NCBI GenBank assembly: GCA_964629885.1
Contig: CAZVRJ010000009.1
Location: 6,414 to 70,413, forward strand
Source: CAYWCV01 sp964629885
Lineage (GTDB): Bacteria; Bacteroidota; Rhodothermia; Balneolales; CAYWCV01
DNA: 64,000 nt
Reading direction: 5' to 3'
The notes beneath the pieces are model-generated. The model was not told the DNA's origin. It did not search any database and saw only the letters and a program-made list of their open reading frames with translations. This document shows, piece by piece, positions 24,571 through 33,631 of this stretch. Positions within the stretch are counted from its first letter, which is position 1. Each line of letters begins with the position of its first letter. The position numbers and the translations under genes are program-made.

Positions 24571-26780
24571 CAGACATCCGTGATCGCATATCGGATCACG
24601 CTGTCGGCTGGTTGAACAGCTACGGCCAGATACTGTTTGTAAACAGCCGTAAGCTTAGCGTCGTCTTGATGGTAGCGACATTCTTGTTCCCCTACGCCGG
24701 GCTGAGTGGAGTGATTGCAGTCATTGTCGGTCACATTGTAGCAGATATCATGGGATTCGACCGGCATGCGATTCGTAGCGGTGAACTAGGATTCAATGTT
24801 CTCATGACTGGATTGGTGCTAGGTAGCATCTATCAGTTCAATATATATCTAGTATTTCTGTTGGCATTGGCTGGATTGTTGGCCATGCTTGTAACACTTT
24901 GGTTTCGCAAAGTGCTGTTTGATCACAATCTGCCCTATCTGAGCCTACCTTTCTTAGTATCGGTATGGATTCTGCTGTTGAGTGTGAGTCAGTATAAAAC
25001 GTTTGCACTCTCAGAGGTGGGCTTGTTTACATACAACGATTTGGCATTGGTAGGTGGACTTCAACTAGTAAAATGGTATGAGCATTTACAGGCCATTTCC
25101 ATCAATCCATTTTGGGATGTTTATTTCAAATCGATCGGAGCCATCTTCTTTCAGTACAATCTTTTTGCGGGGATAGCCATAGCAATCGGATTGTTACTCT
25201 TTTCGAGGATATCGTTTGTTTTTTCGTTGGTTGGGTTCGCCACAGGTTACTTCTTCTATAAGATGGTCGATGGCAACTTCACCGAAATGCACTATAGCTA
25301 CATAGGCTTCAATTTCATTCTGACCTCGATCGCACTGGGTAGTTTTTATCTGGTACCCAGTTTCTATGCTCTAGTAGTGGTTGTTTTGGTTATCCCAATT
25401 ACGGCGATCATCATATCAGCTTTTGGAAGTATTTTTGCGGTCTTCCAGCTACCTATCTATTCATTGCCATTTAACATCGTGGTTCTGATGATGATTGTCG
25501 TGTTGCGGCAGCGATGGCAAGCAACGGGTCCGCAGCTGGTCTGGGACCAACAGTTTTCACCTGAAAAGAACCTGTATACGTGGGTGAACAGAAGAGAGCG
25601 GTTCAAGTTTCTCGCATACCTTCCGATTCATTTGCCCATAATTGGGGATTGGCATATTCCACAAGGTCATAAAGGATCCATCACCCATCAAGGTGTATAT
25701 CAACATGCTTGGGATTTCGATATCGTAGATGATTCTGGTAAAACATACGGGGGCGCCGGTTTTGACCTTAGCGATTACTATTGCTACGGGAAGCCTGTTG
25801 TAGCGCCCGCCGATGGAGAAATTGTTCACGTGGTAGATGGGTTGCCCGATAACAGAATTGGTGAGTCCGATCTAGTCCACAACTGGGGGAATACCATTGT
25901 CATTAAGCATGCCGAAGGATTGTACAGCAAGCTTAGTCACCTAAGAGCAGGCAAGATTGATGTTAAGCAGGGCGACCGGGTGTCGCGTGGTGACCGAATA
26001 GCCCAAGTTGGTAGCTCGGGACGATCGCCAGAACCGCATCTTCACTTTCAACTGCAGGCGTCACCTCATATTGGGTCGGCGACTGTTTGGTATCCGATAG
26101 CTCAGTACGTGGGCTTAGACACCAAGGGGTTGAGTACATTGCACCTCTTCGAAATCCCAGAGGAGAATCAGGTTGTCAGGCCCGTAATATCGCATCCACT
26201 CCTCAGGGACGCATTCAAATGGGAGCCTGGTCAAATTCTCTCATTCAGGCACGAAATCGACTCGAAAGTTATTGGAGATGTGTTGTTTACGGTCGGCGTT
26301 GACATGAACAACCACACCTACCTGTATTGCGAAGCGACACAAAGCACGGCTTGGTTTCACTATTCCGAGACCATGTTTCTTTTCACGACATTCAGGGGCG
26401 ACACCTCATCGGCGCTATACTCGTTCTTCATTGCAGCGCAGAAGGTACTTTTGTCGAGCCTAAATGGGACGATGATGCGTGATGAACCGGATTTGCAGCA
26501 ATGTTACCATGGCTTTTGGCTACCGGTGCAGGATTTGCTTTCTCCGTTTTTCCGATTTTTGAGGGCAGAGTATGAATCAAAGGCACAAGTCCCAGTTGAG
26601 AACTTGGAGAAGGCTGATTCGGCTGAGATCAGCTTTGCAATTGCATTGGCATTCCCATGGAAAACGATTCCAATGGCTACCGGCACCATTGAAATTGGCC
26701 GCGATGAAGCAGGAATTCCTGTCATCGCAACCATAGATGCGCGACAAAGTGCCAAACAAACTAGATTGATCCGAATATGA
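24567..26780 (+). CDS. Urea-transporter-family membrane protein fused to M23 metallopeptidase
   Basis: A 737-residue fusion. Residues about 20-315 hold roughly ten hydrophobic helices with urea-transporter-family signatures (LNSYGQILFVNSRKLSVV and SGELGFNVLMTGLVLGSIY, the fold of bacterial UT channels). Residues about 370-510 are an M23/LytM peptidase domain with HAWDFDI near 380, IAQVGSSGRSPEPHLHFQL near 490 and a VVAPADGEIVHV barrel strand; the zinc-binding HxxxD and HxH pattern is intact. The remaining C-terminus is an unassigned domain. The peptidase is expected in the periplasm. It is coupled by ATGA overlaps to both neighbours. Confidence 0.85.
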   Translation: MTDIRDRISDHAVGWLNSYGQILFVNSRKLSVVLMVATFLFPYAGLSGVIAVIVGHIVADIMGFDRHAIRSGELGFNVLMTGLVLGSIYQFNIYLVFLLALAGLLAMLVTLWFRKVLFDHNLPYLSLPFLVSVWILLLSVSQYKTFALSEVGLFTYNDLALVGGLQLVKWYEHLQAISINPFWDVYFKSIGAIFFQYNLFAGIAIAIGLLLFSRISFVFSLVGFATGYFFYKMVDGNFTEMHYSYIGFNFILTSIALGSFYLVPSFYALVVVVLVIPITAIIISAFGSIFAVFQLPIYSLPFNIVVLMMIVVLRQRWQATGPQLVWDQQFSPEKNLYTWVNRRERFKFLAYLPIHLPIIGDWHIPQGHKGSITHQGVYQHAWDFDIVDDSGKTYGGAGFDLSDYYCYGKPVVAPADGEIVHVVDGLPDNRIGESDLVHNWGNTIVIKHAEGLYSKLSHLRAGKIDVKQGDRVSRGDRIAQVGSSGRSPEPHLHFQLQASPHIGSATVWYPIAQYVGLDTKGLSTLHLFEIPEENQVVRPVISHPLLRDAFKWEPGQILSFRHEIDSKVIGDVLFTVGVDMNNHTYLYCEATQSTAWFHYSETMFLFTTFRGDTSSALYSFFIAAQKVLLSSLNGTMMRDEPDLQQCYHGFWLPVQDLLSPFFRFLRAEYESKAQVPVENLEKADSAEISFAIALAFPWKTIPMATGTIEIGRDEAGIPVIATIDARQSAKQTRLIRI

Positions 26781-27898
26781 AATCTTTTGTGACTTCTGTG
26801 GTGGTCGTTTTGTTTTTGTTGCAGTCTAATCCTCTACTGGCTCAGACAAGCCCTAACTATGAAGATGACACTCGCTATCTCTTTGAAATGGCACGTTGGG
26901 AAGCCTTGGCAAAACTGTCGGAACGTGCTTTGGCAGATGGATTCGTTACCTATGCCGTACGTTATCGTTACTCGGTTGCATTGCTCGAGACTGGGCGGTG
27001 GAACGATGCGGAAGGTGCGCTTAAAAAGACCATCGATTTGAATCCATTCGATAAGGATGCACGAGAACTGCTTCGAAATTTGTACCTAAATACGGGTCGC
27101 ACAAATGAAGCCGACCTCCTTCGGCGGGTCGATTTCCTACGTATGGTCGCAGTAGAGTATGGTCAGAAGATTAGCGATGTTGAGGATGTGGGGAGGCTAG
27201 ACTATGCCGATTTGAGCATCAGGCACCGCTTTATGAAGGGATCGACATTGACATGGTCGGCAGGTGGATTACAGCAAAGTGTTTACTGGGGCGACATCAG
27301 TCAAGCTCAGGGTTATATAAGATATGATCAGGCATTCCGTGGAAATTTGGCACTTACAGGTGGTTTTACCATACTTGACTACAAGTACAAGGTATTGTTG
27401 GGTGATGTCGATGATGGTGATATAGCTAAAGTTGCTTCACTAGAAGTAGGGAAAAGGTTCCCTCACTTGGGACTATCGGCCCAATTCTCGGTTAATGACC
27501 TTTATGATCAAGTCAACAAACAAGCCGGAATCAAGTTAGACATGTATCCGGGAAAATGGGCATCATGGAAGGTTACGGTAAACCCGTTCGTGGTCAACAA
27601 CGAGGTTGAAACAAAGCGTGGTGTTGCAGCATCGATTCACTGGTACAGTGTTGAGAATACCGAAGTAGCTATATCGGGGTATTCAAGCGATGCATACAAT
27701 ACGGTAGAAGACGCAGGATACATAGTCAACAATAGCCTCGACCGTACCCGCTATCGAACGGGAATATATTTACAACGAAACATTTTCGACCATCTTCCTT
27801 TTTTTATGTTGGTTCAATATGAACGCAGGGAAGAGCGTTTTTTCAGTTTCACCTATAACACAGTAAGTTGGTTCGCCGGATTAAAATATACGTTATGA
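26777..27898 (+). CDS. TPR plus outer-membrane beta-barrel protein (YaiO-like)
   Basis: A 373-residue exported protein. A signal peptide ends near NPLLAQ (residue 23). Residues about 30-125 form TPR-like helices (ARWEALAKLSERAL, TGRWNDAEGALKKTIDLNPFDKDARELLRNLYLNTGR). From about 150 to the end there are amphipathic beta-strands ending in SWFAGLKYTL, as expected for an outer-membrane barrel; the mix resembles YaiO-family proteins. It may form the outer-membrane part of an envelope complex with the UT-M23 protein. It starts in the UT-M23 stop (ATGA) and overlaps the next gene likewise. Confidence 0.75.
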   Translation: MKSFVTSVVVVLFLLQSNPLLAQTSPNYEDDTRYLFEMARWEALAKLSERALADGFVTYAVRYRYSVALLETGRWNDAEGALKKTIDLNPFDKDARELLRNLYLNTGRTNEADLLRRVDFLRMVAVEYGQKISDVEDVGRLDYADLSIRHRFMKGSTLTWSAGGLQQSVYWGDISQAQGYIRYDQAFRGNLALTGGFTILDYKYKVLLGDVDDGDIAKVASLEVGKRFPHLGLSAQFSVNDLYDQVNKQAGIKLDMYPGKWASWKVTVNPFVVNNEVETKRGVAASIHWYSVENTEVAISGYSSDAYNTVEDAGYIVNNSLDRTRYRTGIYLQRNIFDHLPFFMLVQYERREERFFSFTYNTVSWFAGLKYTL

Positions 27899-28497
27899 AA
27901 CACATCTGTTTGACCATTTTATTGGCAATTAGCATACCAACGCTGGTTTCGGCTCAAAATCTACAATCGGCTTGGGAGCAATCCTATACAGCTGAGGCCG
28001 CTGGCGATTATGCAAAGGCCATCCAAGTTCTCAATCGTCCTGGCGACAAAAGTTACATGACGTTGCTACGTCTTGGATACCTGAATTACCTTGCTGGCAA
28101 GCACGTCGAGTCAATGCGCCTTTACCAACAGTGCATTAACTTGATGCCATATGCCATAGAGCCACGATTAGGCTATGTGAACCCTGCTGCCGCAGTTAAC
28201 AATTGGGCCGATGTACGGAAACAGTATGAGGAAATACTTAAGATTGACCCCAAGCAGACCTTAGTGCTCTATCGTATGGGACTGATCCACTACAATTTGG
28301 GCGAATACCCAAAGGCGCTGGGCTATTTCGAGAAGGTTGCCAACTTGTACCCAGCTGACTACGACACACTGCTGATGTATGCATGGACTCAATTGCAACT
28401 CGGCAAAAAGAATGAGGCCAAAGTTTTGTTCGAAAAAGTACTGCTAGTCAGCCCCGGAAACGAATCCGCTCTCCAAGGATTAGGATTGATCCGCTGA
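27895..28497 (+). CDS. Periplasmic TPR protein
   Basis: A 200-residue exported protein with a signal peptide (MKHICLTILLAISIPTLVSA). The ATG at 27895 overlaps the stop of the barrel gene as ATGA; the frame could start at 27868 but then lacks a clean signal. The mature part is a row of TPR units (YTAEAAGDYAKAIQVLNRP, YLAGKHVESMRLYQQCINLMP, YNLGEYPKALGYFEKVANLYP, LQLGKKNEAKVLFEKVLLVSP). It is probably a scaffold for the barrel protein or the M23 domain. It is the last gene of the operon. Confidence 0.83.
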   Translation: MKHICLTILLAISIPTLVSAQNLQSAWEQSYTAEAAGDYAKAIQVLNRPGDKSYMTLLRLGYLNYLAGKHVESMRLYQQCINLMPYAIEPRLGYVNPAAAVNNWADVRKQYEEILKIDPKQTLVLYRMGLIHYNLGEYPKALGYFEKVANLYPADYDTLLMYAWTQLQLGKKNEAKVLFEKVLLVSPGNESALQGLGLIR

Positions 28498-28566
28498 TCA
28501 ACGCACAGCCCTCCTCGATCTTATGATCTTCAAGATCGAACAGATCCGCGCTCATATAATCAGCGG

Positions 28567-29376
28567 TCAAATGGAGTCCGGTTTTAGCACTAGCTCGAGG
28601 CTATGAGTTTCGATCATGTCATCCATCCACTTCTTGAAGCCAATAGGTACTCGATCTAGTGGTCCTGTGTGCATAAGCTTGTTGTCTTTAACGTAGGCTA
28701 TCCAAACTTGGCCTGTTTGACTGTTAACTGCAATACTGCTAGCCAATGAGCCACGTAAGCCTCTGACGTAGTACTCGGTTACCTCCGATAAACCGTCTCC
28801 GGCATCAATGCTGCTCTCCAAATGAAGGGATGCCGCGAAGATGTCGAAATCAGATCCAGCCTTGAGTTGGATTTCTCGTGTCACATCCACGCCGAAGCGT
28901 TCTTCGAGTGCCGCCAGCGCAAGGGTTTCGTCTGGTGTCCAATTTCGGTCATAGACCCCGAGAAAGGTAACTCCAACGCCACCGTAGCCAGAGCATCCTT
29001 CTTGTTCGATGCGAATGGACCCCTCAATGCTTCCATCGAACAGAAGAACACAGTTGCCATATTCCTCCGATTCTGTTCGGAAGGAAGCACGAGTGCCGTC
29101 CACAGTCAAGAAGCCGTCGATTTCGCCGGTGTGGGCACCCGATAGACCTGTTATGGAAAACTGGACCCTTTCTGGCGAAATTGGCTCTAGAATGAGGGTA
29201 GATCTGGCCCCCAGTGTGTTTCTGTACCAAGTACCGCTAAGTTTGCCAGCATAGTGGTTATGGCTATCGATATACTTTGCGGAGTCTGGGGGCGTTAATT
29301 CACCAGATGGGTTCTGTGCCCTGTTGCAAGACACTACGAGGCACAGAAGAAGTAAAATGCAGTTGGTTTTGCTCAT
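28567..29376 (-). CDS. Putative lipoprotein of unknown function
   Basis: A 269-residue protein. The start at 29376 gives a lipoprotein signal (MSKTNCILLLLCLVVSC, lipid-anchored Cys17); the frame could extend to 29406. The mature part has a beta-rich middle (LSGTWYRNTLGARSTLILEP, then glycine-rich strands) that looks like a small lipocalin-type or jelly-roll domain for about 100 residues, and a C-terminal alpha/beta half. No family was recognised. It converges on the TPR operon and diverges from the YceI gene. Confidence 0.65.
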   Translation of the reverse strand: MSKTNCILLLLCLVVSCNRAQNPSGELTPPDSAKYIDSHNHYAGKLSGTWYRNTLGARSTLILEPISPERVQFSITGLSGAHTGEIDGFLTVDGTRASFRTESEEYGNCVLLFDGSIEGSIRIEQEGCSGYGGVGVTFLGVYDRNWTPDETLALAALEERFGVDVTREIQLKAGSDFDIFAASLHLESSIDAGDGLSEVTEYYVRGLRGSLASSIAVNSQTGQVWIAYVKDNKLMHTGPLDRVPIGFKKWMDDMIETHSLELVLKPDSI

Positions 29377-29481
29377 GATGACAACAAACATATGGAAACA
29401 TGACATAAATCATATTGCGGAGTAGTTACGCATATTAACTTGTTTAAGCTTTCAAGTACTAATGGATTGGTTATGACAAAC

Positions 29482-30048
29482 ATGAAAAAATTCTCTGCGA
29501 TTCTCGCAATACTCACAATATCGGTGGTTTCTGTAACATTTGCACAAACCTCCTACGTAATGTCGAATGGCACGGAACTTATGGTTTCGGGGACATCAAC
29601 TCTGCACGACTGGGAGATGAAGTCAGCGAAAGGAACCGGCCAGGCAGTCGTTACGATCGAAAATGGAACCCTCAAAGGTATCCAGTCATTGTCGGTGAAT
29701 CTAGTGGCTGAAACCCTCGAAAGTGGGAAGAGCCAAATGGACCGCAATGCTTATAAGGCCCTCAAGACAGACAAGAACCCACAGATCAAGTATGTACTGA
29801 AGGATATCAAGCCCGGCCAAGGAAACACTTGGACGGCAACTGGCGACGTAACCATCGCCGGCGTTACAAAAACCATGACAATGCCTGTAACTGTGAATCA
29901 GCAGGGCAATGTTCTGGAATTCTCGGGATCAATCGCAACCAAATTGACAGAATTCAAGATCGATCCACCGACAGCTATGCTAGGTACAATTAAGACCGGC
30001 AATGATGTCAAGCTCTCGTTCTCTGCCAAATTCAACCCATCAAAATAG
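29482..30048 (+). CDS. YceI-family periplasmic protein
   Basis: A 188-residue exported protein. The ATG at 29482 starts the signal peptide (MKKFSAILAILTISVVSVTFAQ); in-frame ATGs also occur at 29473 and 29440. The mature part has the YceI lipocalin-like pattern: LMVSGTSTLHDWEMKS, SKSQMDRNAYKALKTDKNPQIKYVL, GDVTIAGVTKTMTMPV and a C-terminal ATKLTEFKIDPPTAMLGTIKTGNDVKL. YceI proteins bind isoprenoid-like or amphipathic molecules in the periplasm. It lies upstream of an outer-membrane barrel and a second YceI-like gene, all in one direction. Confidence 0.88.
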   Translation: MKKFSAILAILTISVVSVTFAQTSYVMSNGTELMVSGTSTLHDWEMKSAKGTGQAVVTIENGTLKGIQSLSVNLVAETLESGKSQMDRNAYKALKTDKNPQIKYVLKDIKPGQGNTWTATGDVTIAGVTKTMTMPVTVNQQGNVLEFSGSIATKLTEFKIDPPTAMLGTIKTGNDVKLSFSAKFNPSK

Positions 30049-30056
30049 TGTCTACC

Positions 30057-31346
30057 ATGAATACAATCATTCGCGCTCTCATAGTTGCTCTTATACTGCC
30101 ATTGGCAGCAGCTGCTCAACTTACCCCCGATGTTCAGTTTTGGCGCCCAAACGACAAAAGAGGCATCAATACCTTTGAAACCACCAAAAAGGATACTGTC
30201 AAATTCGAAGGTATCAAAACTCGTGTCGGTGGAGCGTTCACTCAACAGTTCCAGGGTCTTAGCCACGAAAACGGCGCAGACGCCCGTCTAGTTAACAACG
30301 TTAATCAAAACCAACTTATCGAGATTGGCAACGGATTCAACCTCGCAACTGCAAACCTTGTATTTGACGTGACATTGGCCGATGGTGTTCGTTTGAACTT
30401 GATTGCCTACTTGTCATCCCGCCACCACCCTGAGACTTGGGTCAAAGGTGGCTATGTGCAGGTCGACAAGATTCCTTTCATCGACAATGAGGCCGTAGAC
30501 AAGCTGATGGAGAATGTGACGATCAAAGTGGGTCACATGGAAATCAACTACGGTGATGCTCACTTCCGCCGCACAGACAACGGCAACGCCATGTACAACC
30601 CATTTGTGGGCAATTTGATTATGGATGCCTTCACAACGGAGATCGGAGCTGAAGTGTACTTCCAGAAGAATGGATTCCTTGGTATGATAGCTGCCAGCGG
30701 TGGTGAAATCCAAGGTGGCATTACCCGTCCAAAAGACCGCGAGCCAGTAATTTATGGTAAGCTTGGATATGACAAGCAAATAAACGACCAAGTGCGACTA
30801 CGTCTCACAGGATCTATCTACACAACTCCTGGCTCAGCACGTAATACCTTGTGGGCAGGCGACCGTGCCGGTTCCCGCTACTACCTAGTAATGGAGAACA
30901 CTGCTGCAACAACCGCAGCCCAGTTCACCTCTGGCCGCTTGGCTACAAACCAAACCGACAATGTCACAGCCATGGTTTTGAATCCATTTGTAAAGTTCGG
31001 TGGACTTGAGCTCTTTGGTAACTTCGAGCAATCGAAGGGCAAAACCCTTGCAGAGACCGAAGACCGCACCTTCAACCAAATGGCAATCGATGGCGTGTAT
31101 CGCTTCGGTGCCAGTGAGAACTTCTTCGTAGGCGCACGTTACAACACCGTAAAAGGACGCTTGTCTGGCTACACCGAAGATGTGACCATCGACCGTATCC
31201 AAATTGGTGCCGGCTGGTTTGCTACGAAAAACATCCTCACCAAGATTGAGTATGTTAACCAGGAATACAAAGATTTCCGCTCGAACGACATCCGCCACAA
31301 AGGTAAATTCAATGGCGTGATGATCGAAGGCGTAATCGCATTCTAA
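30057..31346 (+). CDS. Outer-membrane beta-barrel protein
   Basis: A 429-residue exported barrel protein. The ATG at 30057 opens a signal peptide (MNTIIRALIVALILPLAAAAQ); a GTG at 30048 overlapping the YceI stop is possible but less likely. The rest alternates short amphipathic strands with polar loops, for example TANLVFDVTLADGVRLNLIAYLSSRHH and the final GKFNGVMIEGVIAF with terminal Phe. No close family is recognised beyond a porin-like barrel. It is sandwiched between two YceI-type genes, so the three probably serve one envelope function. Confidence 0.78.
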   Translation: MNTIIRALIVALILPLAAAAQLTPDVQFWRPNDKRGINTFETTKKDTVKFEGIKTRVGGAFTQQFQGLSHENGADARLVNNVNQNQLIEIGNGFNLATANLVFDVTLADGVRLNLIAYLSSRHHPETWVKGGYVQVDKIPFIDNEAVDKLMENVTIKVGHMEINYGDAHFRRTDNGNAMYNPFVGNLIMDAFTTEIGAEVYFQKNGFLGMIAASGGEIQGGITRPKDREPVIYGKLGYDKQINDQVRLRLTGSIYTTPGSARNTLWAGDRAGSRYYLVMENTAATTAAQFTSGRLATNQTDNVTAMVLNPFVKFGGLELFGNFEQSKGKTLAETEDRTFNQMAIDGVYRFGASENFFVGARYNTVKGRLSGYTEDVTIDRIQIGAGWFATKNILTKIEYVNQEYKDFRSNDIRHKGKFNGVMIEGVIAF

Positions 31347-31354
31347 ATGACATC

Positions 31355-31906
31355 ATGATTCACATTCTCAATATCGTACTTCTTTTCCTTTTTGCCCTCC
31401 AGATCGATCCCGCAGGAAAAGCCAATTTGGTGATCAAGGGTCAACGGGTGGTGGTCAGCGGGCAGACTTCGGTCGGGGGATTCAAGTGCGTGTTTGAGAA
31501 TGAATTCACAGGAGAGACGGTAGCGGTTCAGGGTGGCTCCCAAAACGGGGCCACCCTGCTCCTTTTATCCATACCCGTCAAAGAGTTCGGCTGTGGGAAT
31601 TTCTTACTGAACCGTGATTTCCAAAAGACCCTAAAAGTATCTGAGCACCCAATGATCGTCGTTGACGTCATTAGTTTGATGTTCAACGGCAAAGAATACT
31701 TGGGACGAATAGATTTGACGGTGGCTGGCCTGCGTAAGAGCCTCGAAAACGTGAAGTTCCGAAACCACACCGACCGCAAAGACAATATGCTCAGGGCCGA
31801 CATCAAACTGAAGATGTCGGAGTGGGGTTTAACCCCACCATCGAGATTTGGCGGACTTATAACCGTCGATGAGGACCTGCAGATCGTGGTAGATCTGATC
31901 CTGTAG
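31355..31906 (+). CDS. YceI-like protein
   Basis: A 183-residue exported protein with a short signal (MIHILNIVLLFLFALQ). It keeps a diverged YceI pattern: LVIKGQRVVVSGQTSVGGFKCVFEN at the start, LNRDFQKTLKVSEHPMIVVDV in the middle (comparable to the KALKTDKNPQIKY block of the gene at 29482), and MSEWGLTPPSRFGGLITVDEDLQIVVDL at the end. Two cysteines (FKCVF, FGCGN) may pair. It begins 8 bases after the barrel gene and converges on the SDR gene of the sugar operon. Confidence 0.78.
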   Translation: MIHILNIVLLFLFALQIDPAGKANLVIKGQRVVVSGQTSVGGFKCVFENEFTGETVAVQGGSQNGATLLLLSIPVKEFGCGNFLLNRDFQKTLKVSEHPMIVVDVISLMFNGKEYLGRIDLTVAGLRKSLENVKFRNHTDRKDNMLRADIKLKMSEWGLTPPSRFGGLITVDEDLQIVVDLIL

Positions 31907-31984
31907 ATCTCGGTGAATTTTCTCAGAGACAAGTTGGATTACTTGCTCTATGAGATCCCGATTCGTCAGAAGCTTCAAGAACGA

Positions 31985-32740
31985 TTATCGTGCCATGAAT
32001 CCGCCATCGACGAGCATGATGGCTCCAATAGTGCTGGCCGACTCATCTGATGCTAAGTAGGCAGCCATGGCTGCGACCTCCGAGGGTTCCACTAAACGTC
32101 CGTGTGCTTGGCGGTCTCGCATCTTTTGGCGGGCTGCCTCTGGGTCGGGCAATGTCGATGTAATCCGCTGCACCCACGGCGTATTGACGGTACCGGGTGC
32201 GATGGCATTGATGCGGATCCCCTCCATGGCATGATCGATCGCTGCTGCTTTCGTTAAAGTTGCGACACCACCCTTAGCCGCACAATAAGCCGCGCGGTCG
32301 TAGAGTCCGGCGAGCCCACCGATGCTGCTCATATTGATGATGCTGCCAGAACCTTGACGCCGCATGTGTGGAACGGCGTATTTCATACCCAAAAAGACAC
32401 CTTTGAGATTCACCGCAATCACCCGGTCGAAATCCTCTTCGGATGTGTCGATAACATTGGCTGCCACACCTAAACCTGCGTTGTTCACCAAAACGTCGAT
32501 CTTGCCAAATCGACTCACGGTTTCGTCGATCATATGCTTGACCGAATCAAACGAAGTTACATCGACATGCCAAGCATTTGCATGTTCACCAAGTCGTTTA
32601 GCCTCAATTTCAGCCTGCTCCATGTTTAAGTCGGAAATAACTACCGTGGCACCTTCGGCCAAAAAGCGCTCAGCTATGGCAAGCCCAATTCCGTTTGCCG
32701 CGCCGGTAATAACGCAGACTTTTCCTTCAAGTCGGTTCAT
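31985..32740 (-). CDS. SDR oxidoreductase (candidate 2-keto-3-deoxy-rhamnonate/fuconate 4-dehydrogenase)
   Basis: A 251-residue classical short-chain dehydrogenase. Cofactor motif TGAANGIG near residue 12; VLVNNAGLG; catalytic Ser and YCAAK in the SSIGGLAGLYDRAAYCAAKGG segment; C-terminal GAIMLVDGGFMAR. The Asp after the second strand (ISDLN) suggests NAD preference. It overlaps the FAH-family gene by 4 bases. In the non-phosphorylating L-rhamnose and L-fucose pathways, an SDR paired with an FAH-family hydrolase oxidises the 2-keto-3-deoxy acid at C4; that role fits here by context. The family is certain, the substrate inferred. Confidence 0.85.
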   Translation of the reverse strand: MNRLEGKVCVITGAANGIGLAIAERFLAEGATVVISDLNMEQAEIEAKRLGEHANAWHVDVTSFDSVKHMIDETVSRFGKIDVLVNNAGLGVAANVIDTSEEDFDRVIAVNLKGVFLGMKYAVPHMRRQGSGSIINMSSIGGLAGLYDRAAYCAAKGGVATLTKAAAIDHAMEGIRINAIAPGTVNTPWVQRITSTLPDPEAARQKMRDRQAHGRLVEPSEVAAMAAYLASDESASTIGAIMLVDGGFMAR

Positions 32741-33579
32741 GCAGATATAATTGGGTTGTTCAACTCACCGATGTTTTCGATCCAAGTGCGCATTATGTCG
32801 CCAGGACGCAGGTAAATGGGTGGTTTCCGGCTGAATCCAACACCAGCGGGAGTGCCTGTGGCAATGATGTCGCCGGGGTGCAGGGTGAACGATTTCGAGA
32901 GTTCGCTAACCAGCACGGCCACGCCAAAGATCATGTTGTGGGTCGTATCGTTTTGAAGATCCATTCCGTTTACTTGGCAACCCAATTTGAGGGCTTGAGG
33001 ATCAGGGATTTCGTCGGCTGTGACAATGATGGGTCCCATCGGACAAAACGTATCCAACGACTTACCACGAACCCATTGCTTGTCGGCGAATTGGATATCC
33101 CTTGCCGATACATCGTTGATTATGGTGTATCCAAAAACATGGTTTAAAGCATCACTTAAGCTCACGTTCTGAGCTGTCTTGCCGATAACAATTCCCAACT
33201 CTACCTCATAGTCAACTTCGCTTGTGAGTCCTTCGGGAATTCTAACTGGGTCGGTTGGACCAGTGATACTACTATTGAACTTGGTAAACAATAGTGGAGA
33301 CTTAGGGAGCTCCATTTTTGACTCGGCTGCATGGTCAACATAGTTTAGGCCGATGGCTATCAACTTACCTGGGTTATAATAGGGTGCGTCGAATGCCGAT
33401 GGATCTGGCATAGGATCGGGAGTGACGCCATGTGATGCTGTTTGAATCAAGTGGAGTTCATACGAATCCGATTGAATCAATTCGAGTAAAGAGCCGGAAT
33501 AACCTAGTCTTGAGAGTGGGCTCACCCCGTTGTGATGAACAAGCACCGGGGTTTTATCTTTAAGAGTCGCGAAACGCAT
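32737..33579 (-). CDS. FAH-family hydrolase (candidate 2,4-diketo-3-deoxy-sugar-acid hydrolase)
   Basis: A 280-residue fumarylacetoacetate-hydrolase-family enzyme. It carries the C-terminal FAH domain from about residue 70: IGLNYVDHAAE, metal-binding SEVDYEVELGIVIGK (E-x-E), GYTIINDVSARDIQ, SLDTFCPMGP and GDIIATGTPAGVGFSRKP. FAH enzymes split C-C bonds in 1,3-diketo acids; in the oxidative L-rhamnose and L-fucose routes they release pyruvate and L-lactate from the 2,4-diketo-3-deoxy acid. Its tight coupling to an SDR gene and nearness to an enolase-superfamily dehydratase support that job (inference). Confidence 0.87.
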   Translation of the reverse strand: MRFATLKDKTPVLVHHNGVSPLSRLGYSGSLLELIQSDSYELHLIQTASHGVTPDPMPDPSAFDAPYYNPGKLIAIGLNYVDHAAESKMELPKSPLLFTKFNSSITGPTDPVRIPEGLTSEVDYEVELGIVIGKTAQNVSLSDALNHVFGYTIINDVSARDIQFADKQWVRGKSLDTFCPMGPIIVTADEIPDPQALKLGCQVNGMDLQNDTTHNMIFGVAVLVSELSKSFTLHPGDIIATGTPAGVGFSRKPPIYLRPGDIMRTWIENIGELNNPIISA

Positions 33580-33631
33580 ATAAGTTGTAGAGTTGTAGTG
33601 TGGTAGAGTGGATTTTTAGTTTATGGTCCAT

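Noticed and set aside
28520..28555. GATC-rich inverted repeats after the TPR operon as a terminator
   Set aside because: The stems are short and overlapping and have no clear T run.
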